Assembly: GCA_030646555.1 (NCBI GenBank)
Contig: JAUSKP010000027.1
Span: forward strand, 1 to 21,359
Length of the DNA stretch: 21,359 nt
Direction: 5' to 3'
DNA from: a bacterium
GTDB taxonomy: Bacteria; Patescibacteriota; Minisyncoccia; UBA6257; 02-FULL-45-10c
Under the pieces are notes generated by a model. The model was given only the letters and a program-made list of their open reading frames with translations. It made no database searches and was not told the origin of the DNA. The position numbers and the translations under genes were made by a program. Position 1 is the stretch's first letter. Every line of letters starts with the position of its first letter. This document shows, one piece after another, positions 13,484-20,601 of the stretch.

Positions 13484-15120
13484 AATTTATATATTTTAAA
13501 AACTTCCTCGCCTCTTTTATTATAAATGATTTCCTCTTCTCCTTGCATTAAAGACTTTTCCACTTCGCCCGCCGTACTATTTATCGGCCAAATAAAATAA
13601 CGGGTCCCAAAACCCGACCGGTCAAAATAATCAAAGCCATTTTCCATTAAATACGAAAAATAATCATTGACTGAGAGAATCGGCCAGCCCTCATAGATAT
13701 GGCGGCGTTCTAAAACCCAAAGTCTGGCTAGTCCATTCCAATCTCCTCCATAAACGATCAGCGCTGGATAACTGCCAAATTTATTGGCCAGCGCTTTATC
13801 TAGCCCTTCCTTTTTCACATCTTCTAAAAATTTGTATTTTGTCGTAAACGTCAACTCCGGCATCTTGCCCACCAACTCTTTTTCCAAATATTTATCCAAT
13901 TCATTATATCCAAAATTATAACTTTCAGCGCGAATCGGAGAAGACAGCCAAAACTTTGGTCCAACCGGATAATAAGCGATCAGATTGTTATAAAAATAAA
14001 ATATTTCAAAAACAACAAAAACTATCAGACCAATAGATAAAAGTTTTTGGCGTTTCGGATATGTTTCAAACATATAATTGAATATAAAACCAACTCCCAA
14101 AGCCATAAATGGACTAAGCATACTCAAAAACCTATAAGAAGGGCCAATCACCAGAATAATGAAAACAAAAAATCCCCAAAAAGCCAGCGGTAATACCGGC
14201 CTTACATATCTATCCATTTTTTTTCTTTGTTTAAAATATACACATAGAGCCGCCAGGAACAACGCCAAAAAAAGCCATGAATTGCTTGATAGCAAGCGTA
14301 AAGGCAGAGCGCTAATTCTTTCTTGCAGTCCGCCAATTTCCTTGCCCGGTTCAACCTGCCATTCAGGAGTATTTTGTTTCAATAAATAAGAAATTTGAAA
14401 ATCAAAATGGCCCTTCAACTGATAAAGTTTGTAATTGTAAAAAATAACCGGACTAAATATCAAGATAGCCATAACTATTCCGAACCATAAATTTTTATCT
14501 TTAAATAAATCCCTTCTATATATAAGGAGATATATCAAAAATACCGGAACCAATATGAATGTTGTGTATTTGGTTAAAAAAGCTAGTCCCAAAACAACCC
14601 CGAGCCAAATAAAATATTTATTGCCTTCGAGCGCTTTCAAAAAAATATAAAAAGCTAAAAGCATAAAAAACACGACATATGATTCCTGGAGCCCTAAACG
14701 GGAAATATAACCAGCATTTATAGTAACGGCGTAGATTAAAGCGGAAAAAAGTCCGACTTTCTCCGAAAATAATCGCTTGCCTAACAAATAAATCAGCCAA
14801 ACCGAAAATATTCCCAAAATAGCCGATGGAAAACGCATCCCGAAATTATTTACGCCAAAAACAGCCATTGAAAAATGCTGCGCCAGAAAAACCAATGGCG
14901 GATGGTCGTGGAAGGATAGTTTGGTCCAAAAAGGCACATCGGGATCCGTCCATTCTGGTGGCGTAGTCTGAAGCGGAGCTTCGTCAAAATCCATCATCCC
15001 TATTCCCCTAAAACCGTAAAACACCTCGTCATTAACAACATCTCCGCGAGACAAAAAGGACAATCTTAAAATTGCCGCTAAAAATAAAATTGCAAAAAGG
15101 ATTTTTTTATTATTCAACAT
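13480..15120 (-). CDS. PMT_2/ArnT-like membrane glycosyltransferase (GT-C fold)
   Basis: A 546-aa polytopic membrane protein. After a first helix (5-22) comes the catalytic loop with NDEVFYG (Asp31-Glu32), as in PMT/ArnT enzymes, then HDHPPLVFLAQ (71-81) and FGMRFPSAILG, the PMT_2 signature. About nine more hydrophobic helices follow to residue ~370, then a soluble C-terminal domain of about 170 aa. The family moves a sugar from a polyprenyl-phosphate donor to lipid or protein outside the membrane; donor and acceptor cannot be read here. It starts 8 bases after the methyltransferase stop and is translationally coupled to the MetG-C gene. Confidence 0.88.
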   Translation of the reverse strand: MLNNKKILFAILFLAAILRLSFLSRGDVVNDEVFYGFRGIGMMDFDEAPLQTTPPEWTDPDVPFWTKLSFHDHPPLVFLAQHFSMAVFGVNNFGMRFPSAILGIFSVWLIYLLGKRLFSEKVGLFSALIYAVTINAGYISRLGLQESYVVFFMLLAFYIFLKALEGNKYFIWLGVVLGLAFLTKYTTFILVPVFLIYLLIYRRDLFKDKNLWFGIVMAILIFSPVIFYNYKLYQLKGHFDFQISYLLKQNTPEWQVEPGKEIGGLQERISALPLRLLSSNSWLFLALFLAALCVYFKQRKKMDRYVRPVLPLAFWGFFVFIILVIGPSYRFLSMLSPFMALGVGFIFNYMFETYPKRQKLLSIGLIVFVVFEIFYFYNNLIAYYPVGPKFWLSSPIRAESYNFGYNELDKYLEKELVGKMPELTFTTKYKFLEDVKKEGLDKALANKFGSYPALIVYGGDWNGLARLWVLERRHIYEGWPILSVNDYFSYLMENGFDYFDRSGFGTRYFIWPINSTAGEVEKSLMQGEEEIIYNKRGEEVFKIYKL

Positions 15121-15128
15121 CTTAAGAT

Positions 15129-15905
15129 CTATATCTTAATAGCCTCCAAAAACATAAATATCGGGATTTCTTTCCTAATCTTATCTTCGGCCTTAGCTCT
15201 TGGTCCGGGTTGGCTCTTTTTATTGGAATTCCACTCCTCTAATCTGTCCACCGCAAAACCATTTTTACCCAAAAATTTAAAATAATACTGAAGCGGCCTA
15301 TGAAAAGAAATAGTTTTTTCTTCCGGTTTATCTCCTGGATGCATTTGTATCTCAATTTTAGATTCAGAAAGATATTGATCAATTCTTCTGTACTGGTCAT
15401 TGGTTTTTTCATCCCACTGCCAGCTGCTTTGTTTTGGAATGCGAAAGGCCGGATGATTTAAAACTAAAAATAGTTTTCCACTTGGTTTTAACACTCTCTG
15501 GCATTCCTTAAAAACACCTGCAACATTTTCAATATTTTGAATAGCCAAAACAATAACAATTTTATCTATACTTTTTTCTTTTATAAAACTCAGGTCATCT
15601 GCCGGAGAAGTTATAAATTCCGCCTTGGCATCCGGCATTTCTTTTTTAGTGATCTCGCTAGCTAAATGAATAAGCTCGCGCGCTACGTCAACGCCCATCA
15701 CTTTAGCGCCCGCTTTCAAGAACTCACGGCTAAAAAAACCCTGGCCGCAAGCCAAATCTAAAACCACATCACCTCGCTTGATATCCATTAAGCGGATAAG
15801 GTTTGGAAGAATCAGATCCTTTTGGTAAGTCCCTTCTTCTTTTTCCAATAAATCCGAATACCACCCAGCCACTTTTCCCCACGATGTTTTATTGTCTTTA
15901 TTCAT
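15129..15905 (-). CDS. Class I SAM-dependent methyltransferase
   Basis: A 258-aa Rossmann-fold methyltransferase. From the chosen start, motif I is VVLDLACGQGFFSREFL (about 47-63) and the acidic ribose-binding end of strand 2 is VMGVD (69-73). Motif II/III parts follow as ADDLSF and DKIVIVLAIQNI, then RVLKPSGKLFLVLNHP. The arrangement is of the Methyltransf_11/25 group; the substrate is unknown. The frame is open 11 codons further, but those codons are the 3' end of a tRNA-Pro copy, so ATG at 15905 is preferred. That ATG lies 2 bases after the tRNA discriminator position, leaving no room for a ribosome binding site. Confidence 0.87.
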   Translation of the reverse strand: MNKDNKTSWGKVAGWYSDLLEKEEGTYQKDLILPNLIRLMDIKRGDVVLDLACGQGFFSREFLKAGAKVMGVDVARELIHLASEITKKEMPDAKAEFITSPADDLSFIKEKSIDKIVIVLAIQNIENVAGVFKECQRVLKPSGKLFLVLNHPAFRIPKQSSWQWDEKTNDQYRRIDQYLSESKIEIQMHPGDKPEEKTISFHRPLQYYFKFLGKNGFAVDRLEEWNSNKKSQPGPRAKAEDKIRKEIPIFMFLEAIKI

Positions 15906-15937
15906 GTCGGTCTGCTGGGAATTGAACCCAGACCTCA

Positions 15938-15969
15938 CCCTCCTTCGCTAAAGCTACGGATGGGCAAGG
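15938..15969. repeat. Dispersed palindromic repeat inside the outer tRNA-Pro
   Basis: CCCTCCTTCGCTAAAGCTAC then GGATGGGCAAGG. The intact paralogue reads GCGTG where this copy reads GCG-[32 bases]-TG. This fixes the element's boundaries exactly and shows no target-site duplication. Confidence 0.85.
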
Positions 15970-16002
15970 CGCACCTTCACCCCGTTAGAGATTCTCTTTT
16001 TG

Positions 16003-16073
16003 TCGGAGTGCTGGGAATTGAACCCAGGCCTCACGCACCCGAAGCGTGTATACTACCGCTATACGACACTCCG
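16003..16073 (-). tRNA. tRNA-Pro (anticodon CGG)
   Basis: Cloverleaf: acceptor CGGAGTG/CACTCCG with C1-G72 and A73 as in proline tRNAs; D-loop AGCGGTA; anticodon stem CACGC/GCGTG with loop TTCGGGT (anticodon CGG, G37); T-arm CTGGG TTCAATT CCCAG. CCA is not encoded. It is bracketed by a 10-bp inverted repeat, CGTTAGAGAT (16078-16087) and ATCTCTAACG (15983-15992). It lies in the anticodon loop of a broken second tRNA-Pro. Confidence 0.93.
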
Positions 16074-16208
16074 ATTTATCTCTAACGAGACATAGCGTGT
16101 ATATTTACCCCGTACAGTTTCGCGAAGCGAAACTCGTCTGGGCTACCGCTATACGACAGACCGAATTAAATCAATAGAATTATAAACAAAAACGACCAGA
16201 AGAACAAA

Positions 16209-17261
16209 TTAAAGCCCTGGCTGAATTAATTTAATAAGAAATTTAAGAAAATAATAATACCAAGGCCGCCATACTTGCATCTCGCCGTATAATACAGCTG
16301 ATTTTCGCCATTTGTCCAAAATTTCTTTAAGATCTCTAACCATATCTTTCTGCTGGAAAACAATCCCGGTTTCTAGATTAAAATCAAAGCTCCTGGCATC
16401 AATATTATTAGATCCGATCATTCCCTCTTTTCCATCAATCAATAAAACCTTGGCATGGTTCATTTCCGGTAAAAATAAAAACTTTATGCCGCCGGTTAAT
16501 TCTTCCGTAAAAATCCGGTTAGCGGCATCTAAGAAAGACGAGTCGGTTTTTTGAGGTATAAGCACCTCAACTAATACTCCGCGCTTGGCAGCCTGCCTTA
16601 AAGAGCCGATCAGCCAGCGATGAGGAATAAAGTATGGGGTAACTATAACTATACTGTCTTTAGCTTCCGCTATTTTATGCTTATAATAATCGCTTAAAGT
16701 TGAACTGCGCCTAAACGGCCAGTGTTCAATTAAAAAAGTTTTGGCGTGATAAATAGCATGCCGCGGCGAACTGGCGCGCCAACGTTTTAGGTAGCGGATT
16801 ACCTGCGGATCAGCGCCCCCGGCCAAAGAATATACCGTAGCAAAAGATTTGGTAATTTTTTTAATTAAAAACTTTCCATTTAATCTTACGTGGAGATCCG
16901 TCCATTTTGCGTAACTGCCATGAATATTAACTCCGCCAATAAAAGCTGTTTGGCCATCAACAACCAAAATCTTGCGATGGTTGCGGTTTAAAAGACGGCT
17001 AAAAAACAAAATTTCAATTCCATTTTTAATAAATTCATCCACCGACAGACGGCCGAACCAAAAATTTCCTACTCGATCAACTATGATCTTAACTTTGACC
17101 CCTGCAGCTGCCCTGTCCTTGATAGCTTCTAAAAGTTTTTTAGTGAGCTCGTCTTCAATTAAAATAAAGCTTTCTAAAAAAATATATTGCTTGGCTCCCT
17201 GAATCGTTTCCATCATCGCCTGCCAGGCGCTTTCCGAAGTAGTATAAAATTTGTATTTCAT
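16209..17261 (-). CDS. Phospholipase D-family phosphatidyltransferase (cardiolipin synthase-like)
   Basis: A 350-aa protein with two HKD catalytic motifs: HRKILVVD (His95, Lys97, Asp102) followed by GGVNI, and HAKVLLID (His269, Lys271, Asp276) followed by GSNNID. The spacing and an IVTPYFIP strand (206-213) match ClsA/ClsB cardiolipin synthases, which join phospholipids by transphosphatidylation. The two N-terminal membrane helices of ClsA are absent, as in ClsB; a C-terminal aromatic helix (WYYYFLKFLIKLI) may touch the membrane. It overlaps the upstream glycosyltransferase stop by 4 bases (ATGA), as third gene of the cca operon. The real acceptor lipid is unknown. Confidence 0.88.
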   Translation of the reverse strand: MKYKFYTTSESAWQAMMETIQGAKQYIFLESFILIEDELTKKLLEAIKDRAAAGVKVKIIVDRVGNFWFGRLSVDEFIKNGIEILFFSRLLNRNHRKILVVDGQTAFIGGVNIHGSYAKWTDLHVRLNGKFLIKKITKSFATVYSLAGGADPQVIRYLKRWRASSPRHAIYHAKTFLIEHWPFRRSSTLSDYYKHKIAEAKDSIVIVTPYFIPHRWLIGSLRQAAKRGVLVEVLIPQKTDSSFLDAANRIFTEELTGGIKFLFLPEMNHAKVLLIDGKEGMIGSNNIDARSFDFNLETGIVFQQKDMVRDLKEILDKWRKSAVLYGEMQVWRPWYYYFLKFLIKLIQPGL

Positions 17262-18400
17262 TTTTGTCGGTCTAAATATTCTGGAAAGTTATCAGAAATC
17301 CGGGCCAGACCAATAGCTTTAATCAATATTACGAAGAGGGCGACATGGCGAATAATAACGAATGGAATGCTGATATAAAAATAACCGGTGTCTTTTGTAA
17401 AAAACCAGGGCAATATCGCAAAAAGGGCGGCTAGATTAGAAAACTCCAAGACATAAAATGGCGCCTTTATATTCAACGGCAATACAGTCAAAAACGGCAA
17501 AAGCCATAAAACATACTGCGGAGAAAACACTTTATTAAATAATAAAAATAAGATAGTCGCGATAAAACAAAGCGCCAAAAACTGCGCCTTCCTGAATCTC
17601 CAAATAAGCCATCCAAAAGTCATAACAAAAAGAATCAAAGAAATTGTATTTATTTGATTAACTGAAAAATCAAATATAAAAAAACGTAAAACTGTCCATA
17701 TAGAATCAGGGTTAGAATTCCTGATATTATTTAAAGAAAAGAAGTACGACCATCCCGTAAAGTTAGAAAGCGCGAAATATCCATTAATTGCAACGGTGGT
17801 AGTCAGAAAAACTGATATTATTTTAATCCATTCCTTTATGGTCTTTTGTTTTATCAAAAGAATCGGCAAATAGATAATGGGGAAAAACTTGCTGACAAAA
17901 CCGAGCGCCAAAAAAAATGCGGCTATGGAATTTTTCTCTTTTTGAACAAAATAAAAAGCCACAATAGAGAAAAGGATCGCCATAATATCCCAATTATAGA
18001 CAAAAAATATGAGCATTGACGGCGCAAAAATCCAATAAACTAAAAAAATCTTATTTTTATCCTTGTCTTCGGTGGCAATCTTGTACAAAAAATAAGTGGC
18101 TATTATGCCGAAAAAAACCAGAAAAAACGCGCTTAAAAAATAGTACCCGGCGCGCGAACCGCCAATAAAACCCATAATTTGAATAAATATCCCCGTGAGT
18201 ACCGGATATTCTATTAGCTTATCAATATACGGAAATCCCGGAGCGCTGGCTTTTTCAAAAAATCCTAAAACATCGCTATAAACTATACTCCACGGCGCTG
18301 ATTTTAATAAACCCAAACCATGAAAAGAGGCGGAAATAACCCCCACTGCAATTATCAGAGAAATATAAAAATACAGATGCTTATTATTTTCCGTGATCAT
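17258..18400 (-). CDS. GT87/DUF2029-like polyprenyl-phosphate glycosyltransferase
   Basis: A 380-aa polytopic membrane protein with about ten hydrophobic helices. Catalytic-loop features of GT-C enzymes: YSDV (41-44) and a downstream EYP (64-66). Other motifs of the GT87 mannosyltransferase type: NWD (136-138), KFFP (171-174) and NKVFSPQYVLWLLPF (289-303). The likely role is adding a hexose from a lipid-linked donor to an envelope glycolipid or glycan; the sugar cannot be read from sequence. It starts on the last base of the CCA-adding enzyme stop (TAATG) and overlaps the PLD gene by ATGA, so the three are coupled. Confidence 0.82.
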   Translation of the reverse strand: MITENNKHLYFYISLIIAVGVISASFHGLGLLKSAPWSIVYSDVLGFFEKASAPGFPYIDKLIEYPVLTGIFIQIMGFIGGSRAGYYFLSAFFLVFFGIIATYFLYKIATEDKDKNKIFLVYWIFAPSMLIFFVYNWDIMAILFSIVAFYFVQKEKNSIAAFFLALGFVSKFFPIIYLPILLIKQKTIKEWIKIISVFLTTTVAINGYFALSNFTGWSYFFSLNNIRNSNPDSIWTVLRFFIFDFSVNQINTISLILFVMTFGWLIWRFRKAQFLALCFIATILFLLFNKVFSPQYVLWLLPFLTVLPLNIKAPFYVLEFSNLAALFAILPWFFTKDTGYFYISIPFVIIRHVALFVILIKAIGLARISDNFPEYLDRQK

Positions 18401-19878
18401 TAGACGAAATATTTTTTCTTTATTTCTTCCTCAATATCGGTCTGCGCCTCATTGGCTGATTTTTTAGCGAATTTAGACATCTCGGCTAATTGTTTATCTT
18501 CTAAAGCATTAAGTACCCGTGCTTTTTCCAATAAAATTTCCCTACTATTGATAGCTGGGTCATCCAAAACCTCTTCGAGAAGAATCGCTAAAATAAAGCC
18601 AATCCTCGGTCCAGGAATCATATTTAGGTCCTTCATTAAATCGCTGCCGTCGAGCTGAAGCATTTTGGCGCTAATTGGATCCTTGCTCACTTTTTCAATC
18701 CTGAATTTAAGATGCCTTAAGCGATACGGCTGAGCTTTGGGCACGCCGGAACCAATTCTATCAGCCTCTCTGAGTAAAAACAGGTCTTCCATATTCTCTG
18801 TTCCAACTCTTCTTAGAAGCCGCCTGGCGCCAGCATCGGTGACAGTTTCGGGATCATAAACAAACATATGCTCACGTATAAGCCCAATGACTTTTTCAGA
18901 AATTTCTTTGGAAAAATGGAGCCTATCCAATATTCTAGCCGCTAATTTCGCTCCAATCACCTGATGACCATAAAAAGTAGCTTCGGGCCCTTCCCCTCTT
19001 TTACTTAACGGCTTACCCACGTCGTGAAGAAGCGCGGCTAATCTTATTTCTAATGAAAGTTTTTTATCCACTGCATATCCCAGGGATCTTAGATTGTGCT
19101 CAAAGACAGTAAAAATATGGTGATGATTTTGCGAAACTCCCACGCCATCCATAAGTTCCGGCACAACATATTTCAAAAGCCCTAATTCTCTCAATTTATC
19201 AATACCTTCAGTGGCGCCATCAGCCATCAAAGTTTTATAAAACTCATCACGAATCCTTTCTTTAGAAACAAATTCTAATAATCCGACATGCTTCTTAATA
19301 GCCTCTTCGGTTTCATTTTCAATAACAAAACCAAGCTGTGCCATAAAACGGACGGCCCGCATCATTCTTAGCGCGTCTTCCTGAAAACGATCTTCGGAAT
19401 TACCTACCGCCTTAATAACTTTCTTACCCAGGTCCTGTATGCCGCCAAACGGATCAATAAGCTCAAATGGTTTTTCAAGATCCATTCTTAGGGCCATGGC
19501 ATTTACCGTAAAATCTCTACGCGCCAAATCTTCCTCAACGGTTTTTGCAAACACCACTTCATCAGGATGTCTTTTATCGGTATATTTTCCCTCTAAGCGA
19601 TAAGTGGTAACTTCCACAATTTTTAATCTTGGATCGGAAGAATTAGTTTTTATTCCTACAGTACCAAAATTATTTTCATATACGCTTTCAGGAAATAATT
19701 TTTGAATTTCTTCCGGTTTAGCATTGGTAGTAATATCCCAATCTTTTGGTTCTTTCTCCAGTAAAACATCTCGTACGCATCCACCCACCAAGCACGCCTC
19801 AAAACCAGCTTTAAGCAAAGCCTCTGAAATTTCTTTTATTTCCCTGGCCGGACAGGCTGATTTCTCTATATTGTTCAT
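18400..19878 (-). CDS. cca: CCA tRNA nucleotidyltransferase with HD domain
   Basis: Adds or repairs the 3' CCA of tRNAs. A 492-aa class II nucleotidyltransferase: LVGGCVRD (30-37), DWD metal-binding aspartates (46 and 48), RRDFTVNAMA (120-129), and the nucleotide-selecting EDALRMMRAVRF (167-178). An HD phosphohydrolase domain follows, with HHHIFTVFEHNL (252-263) and LLHDVGKP (283-290), and then a helical tail. Poly(A) polymerase shares the head domain, but the HD domain and body favour the CCA enzyme. The tRNA-Ala and tRNA-Pro genes here lack encoded CCA and need it. First gene of a three-gene overlapping operon. TTGGTA-N17-TATATT ends 4 bases before the ATG, so the mRNA may be leaderless. 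Confidence 0.94.
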   Translation of the reverse strand: MNNIEKSACPAREIKEISEALLKAGFEACLVGGCVRDVLLEKEPKDWDITTNAKPEEIQKLFPESVYENNFGTVGIKTNSSDPRLKIVEVTTYRLEGKYTDKRHPDEVVFAKTVEEDLARRDFTVNAMALRMDLEKPFELIDPFGGIQDLGKKVIKAVGNSEDRFQEDALRMMRAVRFMAQLGFVIENETEEAIKKHVGLLEFVSKERIRDEFYKTLMADGATEGIDKLRELGLLKYVVPELMDGVGVSQNHHHIFTVFEHNLRSLGYAVDKKLSLEIRLAALLHDVGKPLSKRGEGPEATFYGHQVIGAKLAARILDRLHFSKEISEKVIGLIREHMFVYDPETVTDAGARRLLRRVGTENMEDLFLLREADRIGSGVPKAQPYRLRHLKFRIEKVSKDPISAKMLQLDGSDLMKDLNMIPGPRIGFILAILLEEVLDDPAINSREILLEKARVLNALEDKQLAEMSKFAKKSANEAQTDIEEEIKKKYFV

Positions 19879-19924
19879 TATTATAAATATAACTCACTTA
19901 TTAATACTTACCAATTCAACAGTT

Positions 19925-19953
19925 TTGACAAAATAATTGTTTAGTGGTATACT
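19925..19953 (+). promoter_or_regulatory. Near-consensus sigma70 promoter of the structured RNA
   Basis: TTGACA (19925-19930), exactly 17 bases, TATACT (19948-19953). This is the best promoter in the window. It is divergent from the cca operon. Confidence 0.82.
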
Positions 19954-19959
19954 ATACTT

Positions 19960-20150
19960 TAGTAGTTTAAATAGTAAAAGATTTGATGGGGTCTGTTTTC
20001 TATGCCATAAGTGTTGTAGAGAACAATAAAGCAAGCGCTGTATTATATCTGATCTTGCTTTAGAAGAGACAACAATCTCTTGCGGCAACAAACCGCCCCC
20101 GTCATTATACCGCGCATCCCTCTTGTCGAAGGGGGGTGCGCGTTTTTTTA
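19960..20150 (+). ncRNA. Structured non-coding RNA with a five-way junction, family unrecognised
   Basis: A transcript of about 190 nt runs from a near-consensus promoter to a strong terminator and has no plausible ORF. A closing stem GATGGGG (19985-19991) with CCCCGTC (20097-20103) encloses four consecutive hairpins: TGTTTTCTA/TAGAGAACA (19994-20025), AAAGCAAG/CTTGCTTT (20028-20061), AAGAGA/TCTCTT (20064-20081) and GCGG/CCGC (20082-20096). They are nearly back to back, leaving few unpaired junction bases. It lacks the long bulged rod of 6S RNA, the SRP apical motif and tmRNA features. A highly expressed regulatory or housekeeping RNA is likely. Confidence 0.75.
20111..20150 (+). terminator. 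Terminator of the structured RNA
   Basis: CGCGCATCCCTC pairs with GGGGGGTGCGCG (12 bp with G-U pairs) around an 8-base loop and is followed by seven T. The 60 bases after it hold only promoter-like AT-rich sequence. Confidence 0.9.
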
Positions 20151-20211
20151 TTAATTGGAAGTTAGCAAGAAAATAATATAGACTTTATACAGACTCTGCG
20201 TTTTTGAAAAT

Positions 20212-20320
20212 GCCCCTGTCTTTCAACGGATAGGATTCCTGGCTTTTCACCCTGTTAAATAATCCGTCAGTCGACGGATTACTGCAAGGCAGTATTTAAC
20301 AGGGCGGGCCAGGCGATGGG
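20212..20320 (+). pseudogene. 5' part of a tRNA-Glu (UUC) interrupted by a Y-shaped palindrome
   Basis: GCCCCTG TC TTTC AACGGATA GGAT, then the anticodon stem CTGGC with loop TTTTCAC (anticodon TTC) at 20239-20250. A 57-base insertion follows, and the complementary stem GCCAG resumes at 20308. Beyond about 20320 no T-arm or CAGGGGC acceptor strand is found, so the gene lacks its 3' end. The acceptor strand GCCCCTG is the same as in the downstream tRNA-Arg. Calling it glutamate rests on the loop reading only. Confidence 0.6.
20249..20307. repeat. Y-shaped palindromic insertion at the tRNA-Glu anticodon loop
   Basis: Outer stem CCCTGTTAAA/TTTAACAGGG with two arms, ATCCGTC-AGTC-GACGGAT and TACTGC-AAG-GCAGTA. 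Nearly every base is paired. The design parallels the larger branched element at 12515-12651. Confidence 0.75.
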
Positions 20321-20344
20321 AATGTGTCGCTATACTTTATAAAT

Positions 20345-20419
20345 GCCCCTGTAGTGAAACGGATATCACGACTGGCTTCGAACCAGTTATTCCAGGTTCA
20401 AATCCTGGCGGGGGCACCA
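20345..20419 (+). tRNA. tRNA-Arg (anticodon TCG) with encoded CCA
   Basis: Cloverleaf: acceptor GCCCCTG/CGGGGGC with a T6-G67 wobble; D-arm GTGA/TCAC; anticodon stem ACTGG/CCAGT with loop CTTCGAA; T-arm CCAGG TTCAAAT CCTGG; A73 followed by CCA. It reads CGA (and perhaps CGN) codons. Unlike the two minus-strand tRNAs here, CCA is in the gene. A TATACT lies 9 bases before the 5' end, and a terminator follows at 20484-20519. Confidence 0.94.
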
Positions 20420-20430
20420 TTCGGCAGGCT

Positions 20431-20470
20431 CCCTCCTTCGCCCTGCTAAACAGGGCTTCGGACGGGCAAG
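20431..20470. repeat. Dispersed palindromic repeat with an internal hairpin
   Basis: CCCTCCTTCG-CCCTGCTAAACAGGG-CTTCGGACGGGCAAG: the family frame with its centre replaced or expanded by a CCCTG/CAGGG hairpin. It is located 11 bases after tRNA-Arg. Confidence 0.75.
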
Positions 20471-20483
20471 TATGACGAGCAAT

Positions 20484-20519
20484 AAAAATTCCCCCAACCA
20501 ATTGGTTAGGGGAATTTTT
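20484..20519. terminator. Bidirectional terminator between tRNA-Arg and the Cys-rich repeat gene
   Basis: AAAAATTCCCC and GGGGAATTTTT pair, with an inner AACCAATTGGTT palindrome. T-rich sequence lies on each strand. It serves the tRNA (plus) and the convergent gene (minus). Confidence 0.85.
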
Positions 20520-20601
20520 ATACTATCTTAATATATCTATCACCCTTTCCGACAATCTCTCTATAAAACTACTTGACGGAGTCGGGCTGATTTAGCTATG
20601 G

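Larger units (their letters stand above)
15907..16163 (-). pseudogene. Second tRNA-Pro split by three insertions and enclosing an intact tRNA-Pro
   Basis: 5' end (16163-16143): CGGTCTG TC GTAT AGCGGTAG. 3' end (15931-15907): CTGGG TTCAATT CCCAG CAGACCG A. The acceptor strands pair perfectly, yet differ from the inner tRNA (CGGAGTG/CACTCCG) by compensated changes, so this was a genuine tRNA. Against the inner copy three insertions are visible: 39 bases with a GTTTCGC/GCGAAAC palindrome in the D-stem 3' strand (16104-16142); the inner tRNA with flanks in the anticodon loop, after CACGCT (16094); and a 32-base dispersed repeat splitting GCG|TG of the anticodon stem (15938-15969). The anticodon is no longer readable. 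Probably a pseudogene; in-RNA excision is an untested alternative. Confidence 0.78.

Noticed and set aside
19894..20091. 65-codon minus-strand frame opposite the structured RNA
   Set aside because: The plus strand has a near-consensus promoter, hairpins and terminator; the frame has no ribosome site and would overlap the cca promoter.
19960..20150. Identification of the structured RNA as 6S, SRP or tmRNA
   Set aside because: It lacks the single long bulged rod of 6S, the conserved SRP apical loop sequence, and the tRNA-like ends and tag frame of tmRNA.
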